From Jimgerdemannia flammicorona (Eukaryota; Mucoromycota; Endogonomycetes; Endogonales; Endogonaceae): a stretch of DNA of 16,503 nt. Positions 1 to 8,713 of this stretch are shown one piece after another. The position numbers and the translations under genes are program-made. Position 1 is the first letter of the stretch, and the number at the start of each line of letters is the position of its first letter. The notes below the pieces were generated by a model. The model did not search any database and had not been told where the DNA came from. It worked only from the letters and a program-made list of their open reading frames with translations. The stretch is from positions 1 to 16,503 of the forward strand of contig RBNI01003166.1 in NCBI GenBank assembly GCA_003990745.1. The letters run 5' to 3'.

Positions 1-390
1 CCCTATCCCTTCCCAATGAAAGACCACTTTGTCTAACACTAACACCACTCTCCCCCCACTCTGCTCACAGATCCTCATCACCAAACTGTGATGTCGGCCC
101 CCCTGAGGACTCCAACCCACCCACCATCCAGTCAGCAGATTTCCCAATAGCCCTTCCCATCTTAACACCTTCTCCTGCAGCCCCAACCGCTGTCTCTCCT
201 CAAATACAAAAAGCCAATGACCCACCAGTCCTACCCATATTGCTAATACCCACCCTACAGTGAGCCAACTATCACCCACCCCACCCACAAGCCGAGATCT
301 CAAGTTCTCCCAGCAGCCTCCCTCCCTCACCAGCCTATGCCCTACACCCAGTCTATCTCCTATCTCAGCCCAAAAGTCCCCCAAAACCTC

Positions 391-462
391 GCACTCTCCC
401 AGCCAATGTTCTGGCATCTGTACATGACCCCCAGCTCTCCCAACATCATAACACTCCTCACA
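391..462 (-). other. C-terminal CCHC-like zinc motif of LINE ORF2
   Basis: In the ORF2 frame, Cys codons at 462 and 453, a His codon at 408 and a Cys codon at 393 give C-x2-C-x14-H-x4-C, read as CEEC ... EHWLGEC. It is preceded by LPPKFWVVWWRILWRN, like the Trp-rich segment before the Cys-His motif of L1-type ORF2 proteins. In that family the region helps bind nucleic acid during target-primed reverse transcription. The frame continues open to position 1. Confidence 0.7.
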
Positions 463-1284
463 GTCAAATAGTCCACCATCCACCAAATGCCCCATATGGA
501 AATTCAGCATGACATTCCTCCACAATATTCTCCACCATACCACCCAGAACTTGGGGGGAAGCCACCTCCATACCTCTGCACTCCAAGACCAGATACCAGC
601 CCAGTCCCACTCCTCGCCAATCCCTGCCACCTGCCAGCCACTTGGCCAAAGATCCTGGCCAAGCTCCTGCTGACACTCTACTCTCTCCCCAATATCGAAA
701 GTAGCAAGTGGAGTACCTCCCAGGAGCAATCTATCCCAATGCCACATATTAGGCCCCCACACTGCCTCCCCCTCATTGCCTTGCCAGTGCAGGCCAATTT
801 GGTGTGCACCATCAGCCATGCCCCACCAAAAGCCCTTGAACTTCAGCTGCTGAATTCCATTCAGCCCCACCAAAGAGAGCAGATCTCCAGAGAACCCCTG
901 AGGAGATGTTCGCATCTCCCACACCTTCTGCATCAGAGGCACCCAACTTCCACCCTGCAGTTCCACAGCTCTTTTCAACCACCAGGCTCACAAGTAGTGT
1001 AGCCTCTTAGGAAAGTCCATCAGTCCAAGCCCTCCTCTGACTACCAGCCTCACAAGAGTATCCCAACTGACCTGGGATCTCCTCTCTGCCCAGATCCAAT
1101 CCCTAGCCATCTTCGTCAGCTTCTTCACTACCCATGCTAGGAAGTCGAGGTGATAAGCCACATACCACAGCTTGAGAAACCAATATACATTCAGAATTGA
1201 CACTCGCCCTGCTAGAGAGATATGGTGACCTCCCCATCCTCAAAGGGCCTCCCCCCATATGTTCACCCTGCTCTCCCACCACAC

Positions 1285-2385
1285 TCATGGCAAGACAGAA
1301 CCATATACAGAGAGGAAGATGCCCAAATACCACACTACCTCACCAGTAGGGACAATTGTTCCAATGACATCCCCACCCACCAGCCCATTCCCTAGCACTA
1401 TTGTCTCACACTTATGCCAGTTGAGCTTTGCCCCTGAGTGGGCCTCATACCATTCCACAGTCTCCTGAAGTGCTGCTACATCTACCACAGTCCCAAGTCC
1501 AACCACCATATCATCAGCAAAGGCCCCCACCTTCCACACTATACCATATATAGAGAGCTCTGCCACCTTCCGGCGAATCCTATCCATCAAAGGCTCCAGC
1601 AAAAGGGCATAAAGAATAGGGGACAGAGGGTCTCCCTGAGGAACTCCTCTTCCCAAGGAAAATGCCCTCCCACGGTGACCATTACATGTCAGAGCTGCCC
1701 AACTGCTCTCCAGCAGACTCAACATAGAGGCTCTAAACCTTGAGGGAACCCCAATTCGATCCAATACCTTGCCCAGCCACACCCGCTGTATATGGTCATA
1801 GGCCTTCTCCTGGTCCAAAAAGACCAACCTTCCATCCAGGCCACAGGTCTGGGCCCCTTCAATTACACCATAAACCCATGCAGTCCCATCTCTTATAAGT
1901 CTGCCCCCAACAAAGCCCTGCTGCTCCTCCCCCAGCACCTGTTGGGCAACTCTCTGCAGCCTTGCGACAATTACCTTAGTTACCATTTTCCTGTCCATGT
2001 CCAGAAGCATGATCAGCCTCCAGTTCTTCCAGTCTTCTCTCCTCCCCTTGTCTTTATACAATAAGGCCACCAGCCCGAGATCCTGCTCTCCCACCCACTC
2101 ACCGCTCTGAAGGACATGGTCACAGAGAGCAGCCATCTCATCCAAAACTTCAGGGACGTTTACCATCTTCTTCCAGAAGTCCCATGGCAATCCATCCTCC
2201 CCAGGCGCCATCCCTAGTTTAGTTGCTGCCAGGACACTCTGGATCTCTTCCCCCTGCACTGGTAAGATCAAGTCACCCAGTCCAGCTACTTGTGGTGGCC
2301 CCCACTCTTCTAGTGTATCTGCAATCGCCGCTTCATCAGCACCCCCTTCTCCCTCACTCCACAAACCCTGCCATCTCTCCTTCAA
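1285..2385 (-). other. Reverse transcriptase domain of LINE ORF2
   Basis: An open stretch of 366 codons carries the RT blocks in order: LLDMDRKMVTKVIVARL, QQGFVGGRLIRD, FLDQEKAYDHI (first catalytic Asp), GVPQGDPLSPILYAL, FADDMVVG with the Asp pair at about 1515-1510, and LNWHKCETIVLG. The FADD box and spacing are standard for non-LTR RTs. The stretch ends at the TGA at 1287, just beyond the WYLGI motif, and the frame resumes after it. Clade placement (L1/Tx1-like or a fungal LINE clade) needs a phylogeny. Confidence 0.93.
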
Positions 2386-2946
2386 TACCCCTAAGATTCA
2401 TTGCATGCCATATATCATATCCCCATCAGCATCCAGGACCCCATCCCACTGATGTTGCACTCTCCTGGCTTTGAGAAGTCTTGATAAGTATCCAGTAGGC
2501 TGCTCCCCCTCCTCAAGCCCCTGCCACCATAACCTAGCAGCCATGCCCTGCATATGAGTCTCCTCCTCTTCTCTCAATACCTGTTGTAGTTCCACAATCT
2601 CTAATTTTGCCCTCTCGATCCTCCAATCCTCCACCCCAACAACAGTAAGCAAATCCACCCAATCCATTTGTAGTCTCCTCAGCCTGCTGGAAGCACACCT
2701 TGTGCGTCTCCTCCTCTACATCCCAGCCTCTCTACCAGCCTCTCCCCAATAAACCCTTGCAGCCTCTTTCAATCTCATCCAGTGGACAGCCATAGGCAAA
2801 CCCTCATGCCTCCAGGTAAAAACTTTTGCCTGAATGTCCACCACCCACAATTCCCACAACCCCTTCTCAGCCAGCAGAGAGGAGTTAAGGCACCAATGTC
2901 TGGGTCCATCTCTACTCCCCCCAAACTGCCCCTGCCCCAAAAGTCC

Positions 2947-3620
2947 TCAGTGATCAGACCATGGGCACCACTCTACTTCCAATGTCTTCCAAACATCCAA
3001 CCCCCAGCACTCCGCCGTCAGAATCCAATCAATCCTTGTGCCCAAGCCATTCACCCAATGTGTGTAGACCCTGGCATCACCCCACCTTGTTCTGCCCATA
3101 TCTCCCAATGAGCTCAATGTCTCCACCTCTTCCCACACATCCAGACCTCCACTTCTACCCCCGGCACTCCTCTCTCCATCAGTCCTGTCTAGATTCTGAT
3201 CCCAAACCATATTAAAATCCCCACCGAGCACATCTACCCCTTCCTCCAAGAGAATACCCTCCTCCAGCAGCCCCCTAATCCATGCAGTCCTCTCACCCCT
3301 AGCCGCAGGGCAGTAGCAAGAGCCCACCTTCACTGATTCCCACCCTGGCCAATGCCAATCTCCCCAGACCAAGCGATCACCCCAGCTCCTGATTCCCCCC
3401 AATTTGCCTCTACCCTTCCTCACCAAAATCGCTACCTTTCCAACCCAAGCAGTAGCCCCACCCCATTCCCTAGTCCACTCTACCCGATCCTCCTCATTCT
3501 CACATTGAATATCCTGCAGTAAAAAGAGATCAGCCTCTAATCCCTTGAGTCAAGTAAAAATGTTTTTGTGCCACCCAGAGCCCCTTAACCTATTCACATT
3601 CAAAGAGAAAATGTTGGTTG
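2947..3620 (-). other. APE-like endonuclease domain of LINE ORF2
   Basis: Motifs appear in the order expected of LINE apurinic-like endonucleases: FSLNVNRLRG (Asn motif, about 3618-3589), LLQDIQ (about 3525), GGDFNMVW (about 3222-3199), RIDWIL (about 3036-3019) and PWSDH (about 2964-2950). Family knowledge: these supply the metal-binding Asn, Glu, Asp-Asn and the Asp-His pair. The usual Glu of the LLQE motif reads Asp here (GAT), a conservative change that could reduce activity. A TGA at 3552-3550 lies between the first two motifs. Confidence 0.88.
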
Positions 3621-3661
3621 TACTGTTTATAAGGAATAATGATATATCTTGGTCCCATCCT

Positions 3662-5695
3662 CTACAAGTCTGCAGTCCACTCCTCCTGTACCAAGTCCAA
3701 GTCATGTTCAGCAGCCAGTTCCCTCTCCCCTGCTTCCTGTGCCACCAATGCTCCCAGAAGTTCTACCATTGCCCCATCTTCATGCTCCTCAAATTCCTCA
3801 CGATACTCTAGACAGGCCTCCTGCCAGAGCCACAAACCATAATGCTCTGCCCAGCAGTAGGCCACCCACTCACCAGCAACCACCCCAAGTTCTGCCCTCC
3901 TCACCTCATCAACCTCATACCCCTCCTCCTCTAGGAAAATACCCAGAATCTCTACCTTCAGTGCCTCCACCATTCCATCACCATGCAGAATCCTTGCCCG
4001 ATGCTCCTCAGGTATTGCTCGCAAGTCCACTTCTCCCAAAGCTTCTGCTGCGAGATTGTCCATCACCTTGTGCATCCACAACAGGTTCCCCACCTCCTTC
4101 CCTCCTGGGGTCTCTGGCCGCCCTGCTTCCAGCATCATAGTGTCAGCTCCTACACTGGCAGCCTCATCCCACTCCTCCTCAGGAACATCCACCAGCTCAT
4201 CCTTGCCAACTGCCACCACCTGACCCCCTTGCCCCACATCAGGAACCCCAAAGTGCACCTGCTGGGCCCCCTGCATCCTTGTATCCTCCATTGTCCCTCT
4301 CTTCCCAACCAGGTCCCTCCTGATAAGTGGGGGGGGAGTGGCATCCAACTCTGGCCCCCACACTTCGAAGGTATGATCAGCAAATGGGTTCTTGCCCAGC
4401 ACCCCTCCAGCCTCTGCCTCCTTCATCTCCACCTCCTCTCCTCCTTTCCCAGCCCAGACACTGGCTTCAGCGCCTCCAGACTCCTCAGCTCCAACTGTTG
4501 TCTTCTTCACCTCTCCTGTCATACTTACAAACAGCTCCCTCTGCCTCTTGCATCTCTGGGCCCACTCCCACTGCTTCCTGTCCATACAGAACCACTTCCT
4601 GCCTACAACCTCCAGATGCGTCGACTCCTCATACAGTTTCCAGGCCTTCGCCCTCCTCTCCACAGTACCACTCAACTCCTCCAGCGCTTCCAACAAGTCC
4701 TCCTCCTCCTCTTCACTCCCTTTCACCCTCGACACCTTGCAGACAAAGGCCCCTCACATCAGCACCAAGGGCCAGTCACTCGCCTTCCCCATGACCTCCT
4801 TTCCTGCCAGCCGAATCTGGACATCAATGTCTCCCATCCTGATTGTAGTCCCCTCTCACAACTGAAAGCCAATGTCCACTATATCACTATACTCAATCAT
4901 CACCTACTTCACCCTCTTCCTCATCTCCTCCTTAGTCACCGTGGGCACCCCCTTCACCAGAAGCTGCACCACCCTGGGGTCCCATCGCAAGCACCACACC
5001 ATGGAGACCACCACCTCCCCAACTACAACGCCAGTCTTCAGTGCCTCATCCAGTGGACCCGCCTCCTCAAAGCCCACCTTGACCCCCTCCAGACCCTTCA
5101 AGAACTTCACCGAAGCCACTCCAGCCACCTGCTTCGAAACAAGCCCCAGCACTATCCTCGCCATCACCACTGAGCCCCAGAAGCACAAGGTCACTGCAAA
5201 CTCTGAGATCGATTTCTTGTGTAATGGGGCCACAGCCAGCCCCATCACACCATCTGCCAGGTCCCCCTTCCGCATCAGGGACCCCTGCCCCACCTGGCCA
5301 TCAGCAGTCACATCTCTTTTTTTTTCCAGATTTGCTGTCACACTACCATCAGCAGTCCTGCCACTACCCCCAGCAGTCCCTCCACTTCCCCCACCTCCCA
5401 CCAGCAAAGGCCCAGCTCCCCCAGCATCCTCAGCCTTCTGCTTCCCCTTCCCTCCAGCCTGATCCCTGCAGTCTCTCATCGGCCAACCCCCAGTCCTCAG
5501 CGTATCTGCAAAGCTCTGCCCCTGCTGCCCTCCAGCCCCCCCACCAGTGCCTCTGCCACTACCCGAGCTGCCCAGTCCACTCGAGCCACTGAAAGACCCC
5601 ATCCCCAGCCCATATCTCCTCCCAACATACTGCCAGTCAAAAGCCCCAGGTCCACCTGACCTGGTATGCACCTCAGCTTGCTTGCTGCTTACCAT
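3662..5695 (-). pseudogene. LINE ORF1 (RNA-binding/chaperone-type protein), three nonsense codons
   Basis: One reading frame of about 677 codons runs from an ATG at 5695 to TAG at 3664-3662. It is broken only by TAG at 4906-4904, TGA at 4858-4856 and TGA at 4756-4754. The frame is also open upstream of 5695 but has no nearby ATG. The N-terminal third is Gly/Ser-rich. The centre, on both sides of the first two stops, contains a segment like LLVKGVPTVTKEEMRKRVK, which resembles the RRM-like core of L1/Tx1-type ORF1 proteins. That is a resemblance, not proof. The C-terminal half is Glu-rich and looks helical (SEEEEEDLLEALEELSG). I see no CCHC zinc knuckle, which many LINE ORF1 proteins carry. 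Presumed role is to coat element RNA. ORF2 follows immediately in another frame, so translation of ORF2 may be coupled to the ORF1 stop. Confidence 0.75.
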
Positions 5696-6035
5696 CTTCT
5701 TAGTATCTTTCTCCAATAAATGACTTAAAAGTGTATTGTGAAAGTGTGTGTAACATGAATTGTAGTGGAGAAAGATGTTCTCTGAAATCTCTAGTAGGGC
5801 TGTCTGTATTGTCTGGTTGATCTGGTTGGAGATTTCGGGCTATACTGTCTCCTGCTTCTGGTTGAGATTCTTCTGATGCTGGGTAATTGACAAGTCTTGA
5901 AGTAATTACTTCTCTTCCTGTCCAGATGCTGGTGATAACTGGTTCTCCTGTGGTGGCAGAGGTTGGTGTTATATCAAATGTATCCAGTTTGACTGTGGGT
6001 TCTTGTGAGCTGAAAAGTCACCTTGATTCGAAATC

Positions 6036-6053
6036 TTCCCAGTTGAGCCCCCA
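6036..6053 (-). promoter_or_regulatory. Primer binding site (tRNA-Pro type), copy A
   Basis: The minus strand reads TGGGGGCTCAACTGGGAA, two bases after the LTR end. Its complement, TTCCCAGTTGAGCCCCCA, splits into T-loop end TT, T-stem CCCAG, seven-base acceptor strand TTGAGCC, discriminator C and CCA. That is the form of a eukaryotic tRNA-Pro 3' end. Confidence 0.82.
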
Positions 6054-6055
6054 AA

Positions 6056-7438
6056 TGTAATGTGCCCAGCTCAATGGAGGCAAATTACAAGGTTGGGGGT
6101 TGATGTAGTTTGGCTTAAGCCCCCAGTTACTTTGTCAAAAAGCAACAAAATGTTCTAAGATTCCTGAGGTCCTTGGTGTTTAGTGGTATAATAGTCAAAG
6201 CTGGATATCTGCGAGCAGTTTTCTTATTGAGATGGTTCTCTAGGTATAGCGATGATTTGTATCTTTCCTTCTTGGGTCAACTGGGAATGGCAGAATTTGT
6301 GTTCAGCATGAGTGGTTTCCTTCCTGAGTAGTGGGTGATTTCTGTATAGCATGACGATCTCTGTTCATGATGGTCTGGTAATTTAGCAGTTCTCCTTATG
6401 TGATTTCTGCATGACGATCTTATGTAGCATGAGTGGATTCCTTATGCAGGATGATCTTGGCAATATTCCTTATACAGATTTGGCAGACAACTCGATTTGG
6501 CTCACTGGGAATTATACTGGTATGGTTTCTTCTGTACCGGGCTCACTGAGAATAATGGATAACTCAGATGGCACAGATCAGGCTCTTCTAGGAATAATAA
6601 CTTGGGTGGCATGAATAGGGTTCTCCTGGGAATAATAACTCAGGTGGTGCAGGTTCTTCTGGGAATGTGAATAACTTGGAAATAGTGGATGATGTGGATT
6701 CTTCCTGAATTGGCAGACTTCTTGAAAATGGTGGCTTAACTGGGAATTAACTTGGATGGCGCAGGTTCTTCTGAATCAGGTTCTTCTGGAAATATGATGG
6801 TGCAGATTCTTCCTGAATCAGTGGCTTCAACTGGGAATGTGGCAAAGATCTTAGAAGTGGTGGGCTTCTTGAAAAAGGGTGGCGAAGTTCTTCCTTGAAC
6901 TTGGTGGCAAACTTTGGGCTTATCTGGCAGGTGGACCAAAAATGGACTCATTCTTTGTATCGGAAAGTAGACCGGAGTGAAAGAGAAGAGAACCAAGCTC
7001 ACAACTTCTTGGCAGTGGCTCATTGGCAGGCATATCTCCTAAGTGTTGCAATCCTTTCTGGATCAAGTGGCTTTTGGCAGGCATTCTTCTAAGTGTACCA
7101 GACAATTGACTTTTGCTTTAGTTTGTATTCAACTTTTGGACTGAGGTTTATTCACTCTTGTCTCTGGGGTAATTTATACATTGTGGTTGCTATCTGGTTG
7201 CTATATGGCTCACTATAGATTTACTATCTATGGCAAGTTGTGCAGGTTCAGCACAAGTGTACAGGTCCGGCACAGGTGTGCAGGTCCTGCACAGATATAC
7301 CTTATCTGGTAGTCTGGCTATTTATACAGTTTCCACAGCAATGGTTACTGGTTACTATGCTGTATGTTCACATCATTTGGCTAATTGTTTGTATCATCTG
7401 GCTAAGGTATAATTCAGGTGGTACATTCTGGTTTGTCA
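6056..7438 (-). repeat. LTR A (1,383 bp)
   Basis: On the plus strand it begins TGTAATG and ends TTTGTCA, giving TG...CA ends on either strand. Features in minus-strand order: U3 tandem repeats (7298-7240), a TATA-like motif (near 7179-7172), an AATAAA motif shortly downstream in GAGTGAATAAACC (near 7156), then a long R/U5 section with imperfect repeats of about 39 bp containing GGAATAATAACT (about 6583-6655 on the plus strand). It aligns over its whole length with LTR B (inverted) and LTR C (same orientation). Predicted ORFs inside it have no recognisable product. Confidence 0.87.
7240..7298. repeat. 19-bp U3 tandem repeat with palindromic core, LTR A
   Basis: CAGGT starts at 7243, 7262 and 7281, a 19-bp period. 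The best unit, 7277-7293, is a 17-bp inverted repeat: TGTGCAGG, one central T, CCTGCACA. Counterparts lie at 15595-15672 (LTR C) and 8852-8921 (LTR B). The position 5' of the TATA motif suggests a U3 enhancer, which is inference. Confidence 0.75.
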
Positions 7439-7440
7439 TA

Positions 7441-7548
7441 CTACAAATACTTTAATATCTACAAATACTTTAATATCTACAAATACTTTAATATCTACAA
7501 ATACTTTAACATTTACAAATACTTTAACATCTACAAATACTTTAACTT
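7441..7548. repeat. 18-bp minisatellite, six copies
   Basis: Six tandem units begin at 7441, 7459, 7477, 7495, 7513 and 7531. The first three read CTACAAATACTTTAATAT exactly. The last three differ by one to three bases, for example AACAT for AATAT. The array starts three bases beyond the outer end of LTR A. Confidence 0.95.
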
Positions 7549-7682
7549 TATTAAAGTTTCTATATATTAAATATAACTGCTATTTATAAGGCTATACTAT
7601 ATTTGGGAATTAGATTCAGATATCACAATCAAAATATCTATTCTTCTGATTTATATTACTAATTCTGATCAACTATCATACT
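7549..7682. other. AT-rich stretch, no recognisable gene
   Basis: Very AT-rich sequence between the minisatellite and the recognisable Copia RT. It is probably the decayed continuation of the same Copia element, but I could not align it to RT motifs. Confidence 0.4.
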
Positions 7683-8700
7683 ATATTACTATTGAGAAAA
7701 GCTATCTTTATATCTATATAATCAATTTCCAGATTATGTATAGTATTGATTACATGAAGTATTCTTAGTAAAGTAAGCTTGAATACTAATAAAAATATCT
7801 CATTATAGTTTATATCAAAATCTAATAAATAACTCTAAGTAATAAAATGAGCTTTATCCTCTTCTATATATACTTTCATCACTTTTGCACTTGATTTTAT
7901 AGACCAAATATGATCTTATAATTTGTCAATTGATTGAAAGAGGTACTAGATCTTACATATTATTCTCAATACTCTTTATCTATAGCTTGCTTCTAGCTCT
8001 TATTATTAGGGGAAGTTATTGCTTCATTGTATATATTTGGCTCACTAGAGATTACAATAAACATATATTTATATACATCAGTATAACTAATGTGATCCTT
8101 GCATTACTATCTAGAGCTTACTAGTATATCTCAATAATTTCCTAAATTGGAATAAGTCTTATTTCTGAGCTTATACTTTGACTTTTTCTTACCCTTGATG
8201 GACTATTTATCATTGGTCTCACTATTCGTAATCTCTATTTTTCTTAGCTCAGATAGCTCTGGCTCAGGTATATATAGTAGTTGAAAATAATTTTACTTTA
8301 TTGGAGAGATTAGAGCTAGATATTATACTTACTGAGATTTAGATATTGAAGTAGAGGTTTCAATAGATATATTTATATAGAGTTTCTGATTTTTATTAAA
8401 CTACATATTATATAAGATTATTATATAATATTTGCATAGATCTCAAAGTCAATATACTTTGCTGAAATACTCAAGAAATTTATGCTTGCTAACTTTTGAC
8501 TCAAACTTATACTATTTAGTATTACTCTTATTAAGAATATATATATCATATCTGAATATATATAGATATAACATATCTGACTTTAATCTATTCCATAATA
8601 CTTCAGAGGTAAGATTATAATTATTTTTGAAATACTTATTATTGTTGTTACTAGATTCTTTGCTCAATACTTGAGATATATATCAGTTGTATATATATAT
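7683..8700 (-). pseudogene. Ty1/Copia pol remnant: integrase C-terminus, linker, start of reverse transcriptase
   Basis: No long ORF survives, but reading through stops on the minus strand recovers a Copia pol segment. Integrase C-terminal part (about 8580-8395): YLYIFRYDIYILNKSNTK, then KFESKVSKHKFLEYF at 8508-8464, like the Copia K-F-x-x-x-...-F-L-G-Y motif. An acidic linker follows (PEPELSEL near 8270-8240). After a frame change near 8100 the RT begins with KAHFIT-stop-SYLLDFDINYNEIF and KLTLLRILHV, ending in YIDIKIAFLN at 7720-7691. That last motif is the Copia RT box with the first catalytic Asp. The sequence is extremely AT-rich with almost no CpG, consistent with RIP-like mutation. LTR B cuts it on the 5' side. 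LTR A and the minisatellite bound it on the 3' side. The catalytic integrase core and later RT blocks are missing. Confidence 0.8.
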
Positions 8701-8713
8701 AATATTATACTTG

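Larger units (their letters stand above)
1..3660 (-). pseudogene. LINE ORF2: AP endonuclease - reverse transcriptase - CCHC-like C-terminus, partial
   Basis: One frame of about 1,220 codons stays aligned to the window edge. It has seven in-frame nonsense codons: TGA at 3552, 2949, 2400, 1287, 1242 and 990, and TAG at 2718 (first base given). ORF2 nicks target DNA and copies element RNA onto the nick. The endonuclease covers about 3620-2950, the RT about 2390-1290. After the RT comes a conserved thumb/linker stretch (SLAGRVSILNVYWFLKLWY, about 1220-1165). A zinc motif lies near 460-391. There is no clear in-frame ATG before the first endonuclease motif, so the start is uncertain and may depend on ORF1 termination. 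Six of the seven stops are TGA, several at sites where Arg is expected, as in SDH-TGA where the family usually has SDHR. This fits CGA-to-TGA change by cytosine deamination. No frameshift was found. Confidence 0.9.
1..5780 (-). mobile_element. APE-type LINE (non-LTR retrotransposon), decayed, 3' end beyond window
   Basis: A two-ORF non-LTR retrotransposon read on the minus strand: ORF1, then ORF2 with endonuclease, reverse transcriptase and C-terminal zinc motif. The order and the catalytic motifs are those of L1/Tx1-like LINEs. I see no RNase H domain, although the 3' end lies outside the window. The 5' boundary is soft: sequence matching the LTR-element leader stops at about 5780, and the first in-frame ATG of ORF1 is at 5695. 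The plus strand here is strongly C-rich, so the sense strand is G-rich and C-poor. No target-site duplication can be tested because the 3' end is missing. Confidence 0.9.
5780..7438 (-). mobile_element. LTR retroelement copy A: LTR plus 5' leader only
   Basis: Read on the minus strand: LTR (7438-6056), two bases, a primer binding site (6053-6036), then about 255 bp of leader. The same order and sequence appear on the plus strand at 8714-10330 (copy B). The two copies align with scattered substitutions and small indels until about 5780, where similarity stops and LINE-side sequence begins. The leader holds an open frame (about 6010-5780) that matches the start of the gag frame in copy B. No 3' half of the element is present. 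Confidence 0.85.

Noticed and set aside
464..676. Minus-strand open frame of 70 codons
   Set aside because: It is in a different frame from ORF2, and the ORF2 frame is open across the same stretch and carries the conserved Cys-His motif.
487..1002. Plus-strand open frame of 171 codons
   Set aside because: Antisense to the ORF2 C-terminal region, whose minus-strand frame has a coherent LINE reading with a CCHC-like motif.
3983..5173. Long plus-strand open frame (396 codons), Pro/His/Leu-rich
   Set aside because: It is antisense to LINE ORF1. The C-rich plus strand has few stops, which creates long low-complexity frames with no domain.
6411..7105. Several small frames inside LTR A
   Set aside because: None is conserved as an ORF in LTR B or C, and none has a recognisable product.
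7441..7548. CRISPR array
   Set aside because: The units are directly adjacent with no spacers, so it is a simple tandem repeat.
7930..8124. Small hydrophobic plus-strand frame, possible membrane peptide
   Set aside because: AT-rich sequence yields Ile/Leu/Tyr-rich frames by chance, and the minus strand here is decayed Copia pol.
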